A stretch of DNA of 64,000 nucleotides from the NCBI GenBank assembly GCA_903911355.1, contig CAIWDD010000040.1, positions 18,499 through 82,498 on the forward strand, read 5' to 3'. Shown piece by piece: positions 8,896 to 18,313 of the stretch; position 1 is the stretch's first letter, and each line of letters starts with the position of its first letter. A model generated the notes under the pieces. The model ran no database searches, had not been told where the DNA came from, and worked only from the letters and a program-made list of their open reading frames with translations. This DNA is from an uncultured Nodularia sp. Lineage in GTDB: Bacteria; Cyanobacteriota; Cyanobacteriia; Cyanobacteriales; Nostocaceae. A program made the translations under genes and the position numbers.

Positions 8896-9543
8896 TCATC
8901 CCCCTAGAAGAGAACGCAGCCACTGCCGAAAAGCTCGCCGCGCTGCACTAGCACCCTCTATCTCGCTCAACTTCAAAAATTGCAAAATGCCCTCAATCAC
9001 AGGCAAATCTCCAAATGTGGGGCTATTTTGTACCTGCACATACTCACCTTCACGTAACAGAAAAATCTGCAATTGACTATCCGCATAACACCAAAGTTCA
9101 GGAACACCCAACGCCACATAAGCTGAAAGTTGAGTCTTTGAGGTTACGTCTATTTCAATCGCTAAATCTGGAGGCGGATCAACTAATAAATTCAGTCGAT
9201 TTTTACCGATCATTCGTGCTGCATTTTGAATATAAAAACAATCATCTGGTTCTAAACCTGCGGCCATTTCTTGACGCTTAAATGTAGTTGAACCATAAGG
9301 TTCCCAGTCTATTTCTAATTCATCAAGCAAAATTTTCACAAATTCGCCAATTATTATCTTAGCTTTTTCATGTTCTGGCAACGGCATCCGAATTTCTAAC
9401 ACTCCCTGATAGTAAGCAACTCGCGCACCGCGATGTTCTCCTAATTCCTCTAAAATTGCTTCAAATTCTGCCCAACTAATCTCGCGTAATATCAAACATT
9501 GTCCTGGTTGAACATCAATTTGGCGCAGTTGTAGTGTAACCAC
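8896..9543 (-). CDS. Uma2-family (DUF820) putative endonuclease
   Basis: 215 residues, the normal size of the Uma2 family, a PD-(D/E)XK-like fold greatly expanded in cyanobacteria. PDLAIEIDVTSKT carries the acidic core (usual form PDLxVEVxS), and an RMPLPEHE stretch and GLEPDDCFYI are family landmarks. Function is unknown for nearly all members; links to mobile elements or nuclease activity are proposed. It faces the HEPN/HicB patch tail to tail and together with it forms a small accessory island between recG and the DUF2993 gene. Confidence 0.88.
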   Translation of the reverse strand: MVTLQLRQIDVQPGQCLILREISWAEFEAILEELGEHRGARVAYYQGVLEIRMPLPEHEKAKIIIGEFVKILLDELEIDWEPYGSTTFKRQEMAAGLEPDDCFYIQNAARMIGKNRLNLLVDPPPDLAIEIDVTSKTQLSAYVALGVPELWCYADSQLQIFLLREGEYVQVQNSPTFGDLPVIEGILQFLKLSEIEGASAARRAFRQWLRSLLGG

Positions 9544-9837
9544 CGTTGTTCCTCCGTATCATTTGCGGTTTAGGGTCTAGTCTACTCTCCCTGAAATCCT
9601 GAAATCTGCACTCTTAACTAAAACCCAATCCATAATTAATATTTTGACGTTGAATCGATTCGTGAACAACAAGAATTTGGGTTTCCGAGATAAAATAATG
9701 TAATATATGACACATTTAAACATCAATTATCACCTCTCGCTCACCTCACCATCAGCAAAATGAATGTGGGGATCGCTTGCTGTATTCTTCACAATTTGTT
9801 ACAAAAGTATAAAGAACTTCTAGAGACCCAAAACTTC

Positions 9838-10632
9838 ATGTTCGGCGGACTTACTGGTTTAAAAGATTCTCAAGGTACAGATTGGGGAGAGCGAATGCTT
9901 AACACAGTCGCTAGCCAAACGATTCGCCACTTGTTTACCCAAAGCGAGTCAGTAGAAGTCTTTGTACGCTGCTATCCCTCCAGCAAACTCTTGCAAGGTA
10001 GTATTGACAGCTTTAAAATGAGCGGTCGCGGCTTAGTGATTCGCAAAGATTTCTTGGTAGAGGAAATGTCCTTTGAAACCGATGCTGTTGCCATTGACTT
10101 CGGCGCAGTTATGAGTGGTAAACTCAACCTCAAGCAGCCTACTCAAGCGATCGCTCACGTAGTCTTATCAGAAGCTGGCATTAACCAAGCCTTCAATGCC
10201 AAACTAGTAACACAGCATCTGGTTAACCTTACTATACCCTCCTTGACGGCAATATCTGGCGGTGAACCGGTAACATTCACTAATATTCAAGTAGAACTGT
10301 TGGCAGAAAATCGTCTGCGAATGATGGCTAAGGCGGATTTAAATAATGGGGAGCTAATACCCCTATGCATGACCATGGTTGTCGCGGTGGAAAGACGGCG
10401 ACGGATTTCTTTTAAAGACCCTAAAATTGAACTGGATACAGTACCTGTAGCACAACGAGAACTGTCCCAAGTATTGGGGATAGCATTCGCAGAAATTTTA
10501 GATAATATGGTTGACTTAGATCGCTTTGACCTTGATGGTGTAAAAATGCGGCTGAATCGTTTAGAAACTGAAGGTAAAAAGTTAATCTTTAGTGGATATG
10601 CAGAAATAGAACGTATACCTCGTAATCCTTAG
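9838..10632 (+). CDS. DUF2993 (LmeA-like) protein
   Basis: From ATG 9838 the product is 264 residues beginning MFGGLTGLKDSQGTDWGERM. The region from about residue 40 on (VEVFVRCYPSSKLLQGSID and SGRGLVIRKDF) is a DUF2993 domain, related to mycobacterial LmeA, which binds phospholipids. No signal peptide is seen from this start. An upstream in-frame ATG at 9760 would add 26 hydrophobic and polar residues not expected in the family. Role unknown; a lipid- or envelope-related job is inference. It converges on ugd with a shared hairpin between the stops. Confidence 0.8.
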   Translation: MFGGLTGLKDSQGTDWGERMLNTVASQTIRHLFTQSESVEVFVRCYPSSKLLQGSIDSFKMSGRGLVIRKDFLVEEMSFETDAVAIDFGAVMSGKLNLKQPTQAIAHVVLSEAGINQAFNAKLVTQHLVNLTIPSLTAISGGEPVTFTNIQVELLAENRLRMMAKADLNNGELIPLCMTMVVAVERRRRISFKDPKIELDTVPVAQRELSQVLGIAFAEILDNMVDLDRFDLDGVKMRLNRLETEGKKLIFSGYAEIERIPRNP

Positions 10633-10651
10633 TTACACCACCGTTAATTAG

Positions 10652-10709
10652 CTCCCGGACTTCTTTCATAAATTCCCAAACCTTGAGTATCTATACAGAA
10701 GTCCGGGAG
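10652..10709. terminator. Bidirectional terminator-like inverted repeat
   Basis: CTCCCGGACTTCT (10652-10664) and AGAAGTCCGGGAG (10697-10709) are a perfect 13-bp inverted repeat separated by 32 nt, lying between the convergent stops of the DUF2993 gene and ugd. No long T tract, but the stem is strong and placed to act on both strands. Confidence 0.65.
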
Positions 10710-10711
10710 TT

Positions 10712-12091
10712 CTATCTTCCCACGCCTATATATTGGAAACCAGCCCTCACCATAGTGTCGGGGTCAAGAAAGTTCCGACCATCTATAATTACCGCATGGT
10801 TCATTAACTGCGCCATTTTAGCGTAATCTAGACTACTGAACTGTTGCCATTCAGTCACCAATACCAGAGCGTCGCAGCCATCAGCTAACCTTTCGGCGTC
10901 GGTTTCTACTAGTACACCGGTTAAACCATCACGTATACCTGTTTGGGAAACAATGGGGTCATAGGCTTTGACTTTTGCGCCTAGTCGGTTCAGGTGCTCA
11001 ATCAGGTTGAGTGCTGGAGCGTCGCGCATATCATCTGTATCTGGCTTGAAGGTCAAACCCAAAAGTCCCACAGTTTTACCTTTGAGGATTTTTAAGGCTT
11101 GTTGGAGTTTTTCTAAAGCGATTAAGCGTTGGCGTTCATTTACACTAACAGCAGCTTTCATAATTTGGGCTTCGTAGCCATAATCATCAGCAGTGTGAAT
11201 CAGTGCGGCCACATCTTTGGGGAAGCAGGAACCACCCCAACCAATACCAGCGTTTAAAAACTTGTGACCAATCCGGGAGTCTAGACCTATCCCTTTTGCT
11301 ACTTGGGTGACATCAGCACCGACGCGATCGCAGATATTAGCAACTTCGTTAATAAAACTGATTTTGGTAGCTAAAAAGGCGTTAGCAGCGTATTTGATCA
11401 TTTCTGCCGAACTCAGGTCTGTGGTCAGCACCGGCACTGGAGGTAAAGATTTATCGACAGCGTACTGACGTTCAACAATGGGAATATATAATTCTTGCAT
11501 TAAAGCGATCGCTCTTTGACTATTACCCCCCAAGACAATGCGATCGGGATTAAAAGTATCATATACTGCCGAACCTTCACGTAAGAACTCTGGATTGCTG
11601 ACAACATCAAACTCAGGTAATTTCTCCTGGACAGCCAACCCACGGTTGGGTATAAGTGTTTTTTGACGTTCTGCAATACCATCTAAAACAATCATCCGCA
11701 CCCAGTCACCAGAACCAATGGGTACTGTAGACTTATTGACAATTACCTTATAACCACCGTTGAGATTCGCGCCAATGCTATGAGCCACAGCTTCCACATA
11801 ACGGGTATCACTTTCACCAGTAGGTAAGGGTGGTGTTCCCACAGCAATAAACAGAATCTCACCATGGGCTACTCCTGCGGCAATATCTGTAGTAAAGTGA
11901 ATCTTCTCCTCTCGAATAGCAGACTGCATAATTTCCGAGAGTCCCGGTTCAAAAATGGGGGACTGTCCCGATTTCATTAACTTAACTTTTTCTTCATTAT
12001 TATCGACACAAATTACATCATGCCCGATATGGGCCAAGCAAGCGCCCGTCACCAAACCAACGTAACCAGTACCAATTACGCAAACACGCAT
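10712..12091 (-). CDS. ugd: UDP-glucose 6-dehydrogenase
   Basis: 459 residues. The N-terminal Rossmann motif GTGYVG (7-12) binds NAD+; the catalytic cysteine lies in GWGGSCFPKDV (C289). The enzyme oxidises UDP-glucose to UDP-glucuronate in two NAD+-dependent steps. The next gene upstream on the same strand (12249) encodes UDP-glucuronate decarboxylase, so the pair makes UDP-glucuronate and UDP-xylose for exopolysaccharide or envelope glycans. A 157-bp gap separates them; co-transcription is likely but not proved. Confidence 0.96.
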   Translation of the reverse strand: MRVCVIGTGYVGLVTGACLAHIGHDVICVDNNEEKVKLMKSGQSPIFEPGLSEIMQSAIREEKIHFTTDIAAGVAHGEILFIAVGTPPLPTGESDTRYVEAVAHSIGANLNGGYKVIVNKSTVPIGSGDWVRMIVLDGIAERQKTLIPNRGLAVQEKLPEFDVVSNPEFLREGSAVYDTFNPDRIVLGGNSQRAIALMQELYIPIVERQYAVDKSLPPVPVLTTDLSSAEMIKYAANAFLATKISFINEVANICDRVGADVTQVAKGIGLDSRIGHKFLNAGIGWGGSCFPKDVAALIHTADDYGYEAQIMKAAVSVNERQRLIALEKLQQALKILKGKTVGLLGLTFKPDTDDMRDAPALNLIEHLNRLGAKVKAYDPIVSQTGIRDGLTGVLVETDAERLADGCDALVLVTEWQQFSSLDYAKMAQLMNHAVIIDGRNFLDPDTMVRAGFQYIGVGR

Positions 12092-12248
12092 TGAGTTTAA
12101 CTCCTCGTTTTTCGGGGTTAGCCTTGAAAAAAATCGTTAAAATATTACATTAATCTCGGAAGCACCGATAATGCAAAATAACGAATAGGAACATAGTTAG
12201 CCTACAGGCTAATTAAGCACAACAGTAAATACCGCAAAAAGCTGATAT

Positions 12249-13184
12249 TTAAGTACCGGCTTTTATCCGCTCGCAGAAATCTGCCACTGTCAGCTTTAAC
12301 CCCTCTTGCAGCGGGACAGTAGGTGACCAATCTAACAAGGTTTTCGCTTTAGTAATATCAGGCTGGCGACGACGCGGATCATCAGATGGTAAAGGCTCGT
12401 AGTTAATTTCCACATCCGGGTTAACCATATTTTGTACAGTCTGCGCCAATTCTAGAATCGTATATTCCCCAGGGTTACCCAAATTCACCGGACCAACATA
12501 CTCACTATTCATTAAGCGGATAAATCCCTCCACCAAGTCGGAAACATAGCAGAAACTGCGAGTTTGGGAACCATCACCATACACAGTTAAAGGAATACCC
12601 CGTAAAGCTTGAACAATAAAATTACTGACTACTCGACCATCGTTTTCTAACATTCTCGGACCATAAGTATTGAAAATCCGCACCACGCGAATATCAACTT
12701 TATTTTGTCTGTAGTAATCAAATGTTAAAGTTTCAGCAATGCGTTTGCCTTCGTCGTAACATGAACGAATGCCGATGGGATTAACATTACCCCAATACTC
12801 TTCTGTTTGGGGATGAACTTCGGGGTCACCATAAACTTCGCTGGTTGAGGCTAAAAAGAATCTGGCCTTAACACGTTTAGCTAGTCCCAACATATTTAAT
12901 GTCCCCATCACATTAGTTTTTACAGTTTTTACCGGGTTGTACTGGTAATGTACTGGAGAAGCTGGACAGGCTAGATGATATATTTGATCGACTTCTAAGC
13001 GAATTGGCTCGGTGATATCATGACGAATCACCTCAAAATATGGATTATTTATCCATTTGAGGATATTACTTTTACGACCTGTATAAAAGTTATCCAAACA
13101 AATAACCTCATGGCCTGCTGACATTAATCTGTCAATCAGATGAGAACCAATAAATCCAGCGCCGCCCGTAACCAAAATTCTCAT
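12249..13184 (-). CDS. UDP-glucuronate decarboxylase (UDP-xylose synthase), extended SDR family
   Basis: 311 residues. Nucleotide-binding motif [10 protein letters not shown] (7-16), STSEVYGD (113-120) with the active-site Thr/Ser, and the Tyr-Lys pair in SCYDEGKR (Y143, K147) place it in the extended short-chain dehydrogenase family; the lineage pattern [13 protein letters not shown] is that of UDP-xylose synthases. It converts UDP-glucuronate to UDP-xylose with bound NAD+. It lies upstream of ugd, which supplies its substrate. A dTDP-glucose dehydratase is the main alternative, made unlikely by that neighbour and the sequence. Confidence 0.9.
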   Translation of the reverse strand: MRILVTGGAGFIGSHLIDRLMSAGHEVICLDNFYTGRKSNILKWINNPYFEVIRHDITEPIRLEVDQIYHLACPASPVHYQYNPVKTVKTNVMGTLNMLGLAKRVKARFFLASTSEVYGDPEVHPQTEEYWGNVNPIGIRSCYDEGKRIAETLTFDYYRQNKVDIRVVRIFNTYGPRMLENDGRVVSNFIVQALRGIPLTVYGDGSQTRSFCYVSDLVEGFIRLMNSEYVGPVNLGNPGEYTILELAQTVQNMVNPDVEINYEPLPSDDPRRRQPDITKAKTLLDWSPTVPLQEGLKLTVADFCERIKAGT

Positions 13185-13366
13185 AATTTGTAGTTGCTAC
13201 TGAAGTTAGTATGAATTTATCCAGTTGTGGGTATTTTAAACTTTACTGCTCAATAATTCATAGTAGAAACATAACAAGTCTGATAATTGATCCAATCTTA
13301 ATAGAGAAGGCAAGGCTGAAAACCCTGCCCCATAACTTCATATTCAACTAGCCAACACCATTTTTT

Positions 13367-15586
13367 CTATAGCACAGCCCGATATTTCCCAGTCTCTGGC
13401 TGTAACACTCCCCCTTGACTCTGTTGTGGTGTTCCCACCATGACGATAGAGCAGGTAAGTTCTCCAGCTAACTGGCCGGTGACATCACTAATAGCTAACC
13501 CTCCGGGACTTGTACGATTACGTATCAAGGGTAATACTACTAAATCATATAATCGTGCTGCCTGTAAAATCCCTTGGGCAGCATTTTCATAAACCATGAT
13601 TTGAATTTCTGGGGGAATAGGTACAGCTAGTTGAGATATTAATGAGGCTAGGTGCGATCGCCGGTTGGCGATTTTCTCTGATAGCGATAGTGTGGGGTTA
13701 GCCACACTGCTGCGGTTATGAGTCCGCCATAACGCACCGCAATTAAAAGCTGGACGAGTCCATACATTCAGTACGGTAACTATGGCGTTCTGATTAGCCT
13801 CAGCCAACATCTGGGCAAATTTTATAAGTGGCAATGATGATGCTGTTAAATCTTCTAAGGGTACTAAGATGCGTTGAATTTTCTTTGGCGAGTCCACCAG
13901 ACGGGTCACTACTACCGGACAATGACATGACCACAGGACATTATCAATTACATTGCCAAATAAACGCGCTCTCAACCCAGTGCGGTTACCCCAACCCATG
14001 ATGATTAAATTAGCTTTTTGTTCCCGAGCTGCTCTACTAATACCCGAAGCAAAAGCATCATCAATTCTCAGTAATGGTTCTGCTTTTACTCCCAAGAGTC
14101 GACTTTGTGCTCTAGCTTTTGCTAATAACCGCTCACTGCGGCGCAGAGCAGTTTCTAAATGCGGTGCTTCCATATTACCAGTAGCAGTAGCAATGGCCAA
14201 TGGTACAATTTTACCTTCAGCTTGATTTGCTAATAATCCTGCCATTTCAATTAAATACTGCTGAGTTTGAGGATTACACACAGGTACAACTATGGTCATA
14301 CAACTGTGTTTTGCTTCTGTTTTCTCTTTAGATAGAGTTGCGGTTGATGTAGGAACAGGGGTAGAGACTAAAGCTACAGTTGTCTGACTGGTTATCCATG
14401 GACCTAAGATCGAGGTAACGATCATTAAAACAAGGACACTGTTTAATACTGCTTCTGAGAGCAAACCGGCCCGATATCCCACTAAAGTGGCTGCTAAAGT
14501 TAGCCCCATCTGAGGTATTGACAATGACCACATAGTCAATATTTCCCCCCAGTTGTAGCCGTAAAGCAGTTTTGTGAATAAAGCTGCTATGAATTTGCTG
14601 CTGATTAAACTGACTACAATCACAAGTGTTAATTGCAGGGTGGTAATACTGGTAATTAAGCCGGTTAAATCAATAATTGAGCCAAAATTAATCAAGAAAA
14701 TGGGAATAAATAAGACACTACCAATAAATATCAGCTTTTCTTTAACTGGCCCGTCACCCAAGGCTGCATTAACCGCCAAACCTGCTAAAAAGGCTCCGAC
14801 AATTGTTTGCACTCCTATCAATTGAGCACCCAGCGCAGCCAGAAATACACTGAGTAACACAAATAAAAACTGATTACCCTCGTCGTCTCTAAATTGGCGG
14901 AAAAATTCTTTACCCAGAATGCTTAAACCAACTACAATGAGGATGGTGTAAATACTCAACCAGATCAATAAGCGCATTAGTGACGCCCAGCTGAATAACT
15001 CCGGGTCAGGGGTCGCTATACAAACAGCTAATACCAGTACAGCGCTGAGGTTGGTAAAAGTGGCTGCTCCCACGGTGATACTGACAGCTTCATTATTTAT
15101 CATCCCCAGACGAGTGATAATGGGATATGCCACAAGGGTATAGGAACCTAATAAGGAGCCGATTAAAATCGAGGTGTTCCATTGAAAATCAAAAATCTGT
15201 CCTACCAAGATTCCCATGAGCAGGGGAAAACTAAAGGTAAGGATACCAAACCCTAAAGAGCGTTGTTTCTGGCGTTGGAAATGCTTCAGTTCCAGTTCTA
15301 AACCAGCTACAAACATCACGTAAAGTAAGGCAATGTCTGATAAGGGCTTCATAACCCCTGATTCTGTGTGCAAGAGATTCCACCCTGATGGACCCAGTAC
15401 TAACCCAGATAAGACTAAGCCGATAAATCCTGGTAGTCTCAGTCGCTCAAAGAGGATGGGTATAACTAAGATGACCACCAGCAAAACAGCAAAGGTCACA
15501 ATTGCTTCCTCGCCGATAATCTGAGTAGTTGGTATGGCTACGCCACGCAAGCTATCGGTGAGCAGAACTTGTGATATTAGTTCCAT
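13367..15586 (-). CDS. Na+(K+)/H+ antiporter with C-terminal universal-stress domains
   Basis: 739 residues. Residues about 28-410 contain 11-13 membrane helices of the CPA2 sodium/proton exchanger family, with the unwound-helix region around LGAQLIGVQTIVGAFLAGLA. A cytosolic part follows with two UspA-like modules (about 430-560 and 570-715; NLIIMGWGNRTGLRARLFGN is the ATP-binding-like segment of the first). Such proteins (NhaS4/5-like in cyanobacteria) support ion homeostasis. Two small dispersed repeats lie in frame: residues 10-18 (DSLRGVAIP) and about 627-637 (VANPTLSLSEK), the latter in a surface loop of the second Usp module. The gene is isolated. Confidence 0.88.
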   Translation of the reverse strand: MELISQVLLTDSLRGVAIPTTQIIGEEAIVTFAVLLVVILVIPILFERLRLPGFIGLVLSGLVLGPSGWNLLHTESGVMKPLSDIALLYVMFVAGLELELKHFQRQKQRSLGFGILTFSFPLLMGILVGQIFDFQWNTSILIGSLLGSYTLVAYPIITRLGMINNEAVSITVGAATFTNLSAVLVLAVCIATPDPELFSWASLMRLLIWLSIYTILIVVGLSILGKEFFRQFRDDEGNQFLFVLLSVFLAALGAQLIGVQTIVGAFLAGLAVNAALGDGPVKEKLIFIGSVLFIPIFLINFGSIIDLTGLITSITTLQLTLVIVVSLISSKFIAALFTKLLYGYNWGEILTMWSLSIPQMGLTLAATLVGYRAGLLSEAVLNSVLVLMIVTSILGPWITSQTTVALVSTPVPTSTATLSKEKTEAKHSCMTIVVPVCNPQTQQYLIEMAGLLANQAEGKIVPLAIATATGNMEAPHLETALRRSERLLAKARAQSRLLGVKAEPLLRIDDAFASGISRAAREQKANLIIMGWGNRTGLRARLFGNVIDNVLWSCHCPVVVTRLVDSPKKIQRILVPLEDLTASSLPLIKFAQMLAEANQNAIVTVLNVWTRPAFNCGALWRTHNRSSVANPTLSLSEKIANRRSHLASLISQLAVPIPPEIQIMVYENAAQGILQAARLYDLVVLPLIRNRTSPGGLAISDVTGQLAGELTCSIVMVGTPQQSQGGVLQPETGKYRAVL
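13678..13706 (-). repeat. SDR-like repeat inside the antiporter gene (Usp module)
   Basis: GATAGCGATAGTGTGGGGTT plus AGCCAC; encodes about eleven loop residues in frame. Confidence 0.65.
15534..15557 (+). repeat. SDR-like repeat at the antiporter N-terminus
   Basis: A full copy beginning ATGGCTACGCCACGCAAGCT and ending ATCG, in frame on the opposite strand at residues 10-18 of the antiporter. Confidence 0.75.
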
Positions 15587-15950
15587 GGATTTAGACTTTA
15601 AGGGGTTACGCCGAACTTGTGATTACCTAGCAGGCAATCAACTCAAAATGATTAATTAACGTAAAATCCACCCTGGCGAAAAATTAAAAAAAATAAAAGA
15701 TTATGGTTCGTCCCAATAGGGACACCATTTGTTATTTGCCTACTTTAATATTACAACTGAAGTGGGTGTTTAATAAAGAAGCTCCCACCGGATTAATTGG
15801 CGATTTGTCATACATACCATTCCATCTTAAACCTTGCGGTTGATATTAGTCAGGTATGCAATCCTCATTTTGCCGGTTCCCTATCCCCACCCTACGACTA
15901 CGTTAAGGGTGGGTACTTCCACGTAATGTTAACTCCAATGATATCTTTGA

Positions 15951-16004
15951 TACTCCCCACTGATAGAAGCCGGGGGATTATTGAAGAGTCCACAAACGAA
16001 CTTT
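15951..16004 (-). repeat. Hairpin plus 23-bp tag (IS200/IS605-end-like remnant, copy 1)
   Basis: On the minus strand the 23-bp tag (AAAGTTCGTTTG then TGGACTCTTCA, 16004-15982) is followed by the hairpin CCCCCGGCTTC-TATC-AGTGGGG. The same tag and an analogous hairpin occur at 58464-58512 on the plus strand. Subterminal hairpins of this look are found at ends of cyanobacterial TnpB elements; the assignment is inference. Confidence 0.5.
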
Positions 16005-16044
16005 CAATGGTGCTATCAAATACAGCTTACTGATTCGGCACACC

Positions 16045-16212
16045 GGAAGGATTGGGGAACACGGTATGGCTAACGCCACGCTATCGCTATCGACTTCGCT
16101 CACCGACCGCACAAAAAACAATAAAATCCAGTCCCCTCCCCTTACAAGGGGAGGGTTAGGGTGGGGTCAAACAATAGTTGATACAGTAATCATGACTTAT
16201 CAAACATCCTCT
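16045..16212 (+). repeat. 110-bp palindromic dispersed repeat, copy A (contains a nested SDR)
   Basis: Left part GGAAGGATTGGGGAACAC, then about 45 extra bases including an SDR copy, then AACAATAAAATCCAGTCCCC, the hairpin core CCCTCCCCTTACAAGGGG, and a right arm ending ATCATGACTTATCAAACATC. Copies B (52254) and C (59894, inverted) lack the insertion. Confidence 0.8.
16066..16092 (+). repeat. SDR-like repeat nested in repeat copy A
   Basis: ATGGCTAACGCCACGCTATC continuing GCTATCG; absent at the equivalent position of copies B and C. Confidence 0.75.
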
Positions 16213-16867
16213 AAGGATGGATTTGACTTAAAATAAACCTTAAGCGATCATAATCGTCTTTTAACAAAATACTGAGAGTACGCCCGGCTTTGATCAGCCA
16301 CTGTCGGTCAGCTTCGCGTAATTGGTAAACATGGCGGATGGCTGCTGCTGTTAATGACTCTACTGGGGCGCTAGTTAGAGAAAGCAATGTCCGTAAAAAA
16401 TCCAGTTCTTCGGTGAATTTGATGATGGTTTCTGATTCACACAGATAAACAGCTTGATGAATTTGCGGAGGACGGGGTGGTAAATACTGATATAGGCCTT
16501 GGTTTAGCCCTAGAGTCCGGGACGAATGCTTAAACCCTACAATAACCGCCCGAAATTCAGTTTTCAACATGGCAAAAATTTGGGGCTGTTCCTCGCGTAA
16601 GTCCTGCAAAGACAACCCCAAGGCCACGGCGCGATGTACTGAATCTATGGGAGTCGTGGTAGCAAGATACACCACAGCATAAATCTGATGGCCTGACTCT
16701 TCATCCACGGCACAAACCCAACTACCAAAAGGCGGCATGGCGGGAACACTTAAGTCTTCCGGTTCCAAGCACTGGGCAAGAAATTCAGTAGAACTAGTTT
16801 CTATCACCTCCGCAATATGCCGGGGCTGGCGATCGCCTGTGGTAAACTGTGGTAGTGGTAGACGCAT
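16211..16867 (-). CDS. HAS-barrel domain protein, cyanobacteria-conserved
   Basis: 218 residues, cytosolic, no signal. The first 110 residues form a small beta-rich domain (PRHIAEVIETSSTEFLAQC, FGSWVCAVD) resembling the HAS-barrel found in HerA-type ATPases; the remaining half is helical and Arg/Leu-rich. No catalytic motif is visible. The start lies 17 bp downstream of the ndhS stop on the same strand, so the two are probably co-transcribed, but a link to NDH-1 is only positional. The final codons are next to repeat copy A. Confidence 0.72.
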   Translation of the reverse strand: MRLPLPQFTTGDRQPRHIAEVIETSSTEFLAQCLEPEDLSVPAMPPFGSWVCAVDEESGHQIYAVVYLATTTPIDSVHRAVALGLSLQDLREEQPQIFAMLKTEFRAVIVGFKHSSRTLGLNQGLYQYLPPRPPQIHQAVYLCESETIIKFTEELDFLRTLLSLTSAPVESLTAAAIRHVYQLREADRQWLIKAGRTLSILLKDDYDRLRFILSQIHP

Positions 16868-16884
16868 CTTAGTTGAGTTAAACC

Positions 16885-17073
16885 TTATCTGCCGGCATTG
16901 AGTTCTACGGGTTCCAATTCTGATAAGCGAAAGGTAATTAATTTATCCCAGTTACCACCTTCAAACAGCACAGCTACCTTGCCGTCACTGACACGTTGTA
17001 CAAGTCCTTCGTAGCGATAATAGGTGTCTGCGGGATTTTTAACCCTAACTATTGATCCAGGCAGAATCATCAT
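16885..17073 (-). CDS. ndhS: NAD(P)H dehydrogenase (NDH-1) subunit S
   Basis: 62 residues: a compact SH3-like barrel with [19 protein letters not shown] and [20 protein letters not shown]. This matches the small NdhS subunit (homologue of plant CRR31), which helps dock reduced ferredoxin on the peripheral arm of photosynthetic NDH-1 for cyclic electron flow. Tandem ATGs at 17073 and 17070 are equally possible starts. First gene of a likely two-gene unit with the HAS-barrel gene. Upstream DNA (17074-17384) carries two SDR-like repeats. Confidence 0.87.
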   Translation of the reverse strand: MMILPGSIVRVKNPADTYYRYEGLVQRVSDGKVAVLFEGGNWDKLITFRLSELEPVELNAGR

Positions 17074-17225
17074 GTTTACCCTCGCTGGTTTACTGTTTTT
17101 GACAATACATTAACGGGAGATTCCTATTCAACTTAGTGAGAGCGTCACCTTTCCCACTAGTTTGCAAAACCCTCAGTGAAACTTTCCCGGGGGTGGTAAC
17201 CCCAAAGACTGCCATTTATCCTAGC

Positions 17226-17246
17226 CGATAGCGTGGCGTTAGCCAT
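17226..17246 (-). repeat. SDR-like repeat upstream of ndhS
   Basis: CGATAGCGTGGCGTTAGCCA plus T; full copy in the 311-bp ndhS/hydrolase divergent spacer. A partial copy (TGGCGTAGCCATG) follows at 17323-17335. No other element was seen in this spacer. Confidence 0.75.
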
Positions 17247-17384
17247 AAACCACTAACCAGGCTTTAATTGGCACAATTACCTGTCTAGGCTACCTGATTT
17301 TAACATATTCTCAGTGGTTTAGGTGGCGTAGCCATGCTTTCAGGGACAATAATTATATATAACAATACTTGATTAATTTTAATA

Positions 17385-18299
17385 ATGACCGGAACTACAC
17401 AGCAGCCATCTATGGCTAACGCCACCCCATCGCCATCAGTCACCTTAGAAAAACTTGTTTGGACTTGGCGAGGTCACAAAATTCAATACACCCTCATGGG
17501 TACGGGCCGCCCTTTGGTACTGGTTCACGGCTTTGGTGCTTCCATTGGACACTGGCGGAAAAATATCCCGGTTTTAGCTGACGCGGGCTATCGGGTTTTT
17601 GCTTTAGATCTTTTGGGTTTTGGTGGTTCTGATAAGGCGATAATCAACTACAGTGTAGAAGTCTGGGTAGAACTACTGAAAGATTTTTGGGAAGCACATA
17701 TCCAAGAACCTGCTGTATTTATCGGTAACTCTATTGGTGCGCTTTTAAGCTTGATAGTGCTGGCAGAACATCCAGAAATTACGGCGGGAGGTGTTTTAAT
17801 TAACTCGGCGGGTGGTTTGAGTCATCGTCCCCATGAGTTGAATCCACCTTTGCGCATAGTAATGGCAGCTTTTAATAAATTCGTGCGATCGCCCATCACA
17901 GGTAAATTTGTCTATAACCGCATTCGTCAAAAATCCCAAATTCGTCGCACCCTATACCAAGTTTACCGCCACCGGGAAGCTGTAACAGATGAATTAGTAG
18001 ATATTCTTTATACTCCATCTTGTGACCCAGGGGCGCAGGAAGTTTTCGCCTCCATCCTCACAGCCCCACCAGGGCCTAGCCCAGAGGAACTATTGCCCAA
18101 CATCCAACGTCCTTTATTAGTAATTTGGGGTGCTGATGATCCTTGGACACCAATTACCGGGGCGAAGATTTATGAACAAGCGCGTGAGAATGGCAAAGAC
18201 ATCAAAATTATCCCCATTCCTAACGCCGGTCACTGTCCCCACGATGAAGTTCCAGACATTGTTAACGCCCACATTGTCGCTTGGTTGGCGCAAAATTAA
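17385..18299 (+). CDS. Alpha/beta-fold hydrolase
   Basis: 304 residues. LVLVHGFGASIGHW carries the oxyanion HG motif; the triad is S116 in GNSIGA, an Asp in GADDPWTP (D251/D252) and H283 in AGHCPHDE. The family includes esterases, lipases, haloperoxidase-like and pheophytinase-like enzymes; the substrate is unknown. No signal peptide. Residues about 10-18 (MANATPSPS) derive from an SDR-like repeat overlapping the N-terminus, so the ATG at 17412 inside the repeat could be an alternative start. A hairpin follows the stop. Confidence 0.85.
   Translation: MTGTTQQPSMANATPSPSVTLEKLVWTWRGHKIQYTLMGTGRPLVLVHGFGASIGHWRKNIPVLADAGYRVFALDLLGFGGSDKAIINYSVEVWVELLKDFWEAHIQEPAVFIGNSIGALLSLIVLAEHPEITAGGVLINSAGGLSHRPHELNPPLRIVMAAFNKFVRSPITGKFVYNRIRQKSQIRRTLYQVYRHREAVTDELVDILYTPSCDPGAQEVFASILTAPPGPSPEELLPNIQRPLLVIWGADDPWTPITGAKIYEQARENGKDIKIIPIPNAGHCPHDEVPDIVNAHIVAWLAQN
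17412..17437 (+). repeat. SDR-like repeat in the 5' end of the hydrolase gene
   Basis: ATGGCTAACGCCACCCCATC continuing GCCATC; in frame, contributes an alternative ATG. Confidence 0.7.
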
Positions 18300-18313
18300 T
18301 ACTTGAGCTATAC

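Larger units (their letters stand above)
15587..16210. other. Repeat-rich intergenic region
   Basis: No convincing gene. It holds an inverted pair around 15760-15790, a CCCACCCTACG...GTTAAGGGTGGG hairpin near 15886, an IS200/IS605-end-like hairpin plus tag at 15951-16004, and copy A of the 110-bp repeat with a nested SDR. It appears to be a sink for small mobile repeats. Confidence 0.7.

Noticed and set aside
8807..9281. Two plus-strand frames (8807-9076 and 9015-9281)
   Set aside because: Antisense to the well-supported Uma2 gene.
15797..16033. 78-codon plus frame in the repeat-rich spacer
   Set aside because: Overlaps hairpins and the IS-end-like tag; no ribosome binding site, no protein signature.
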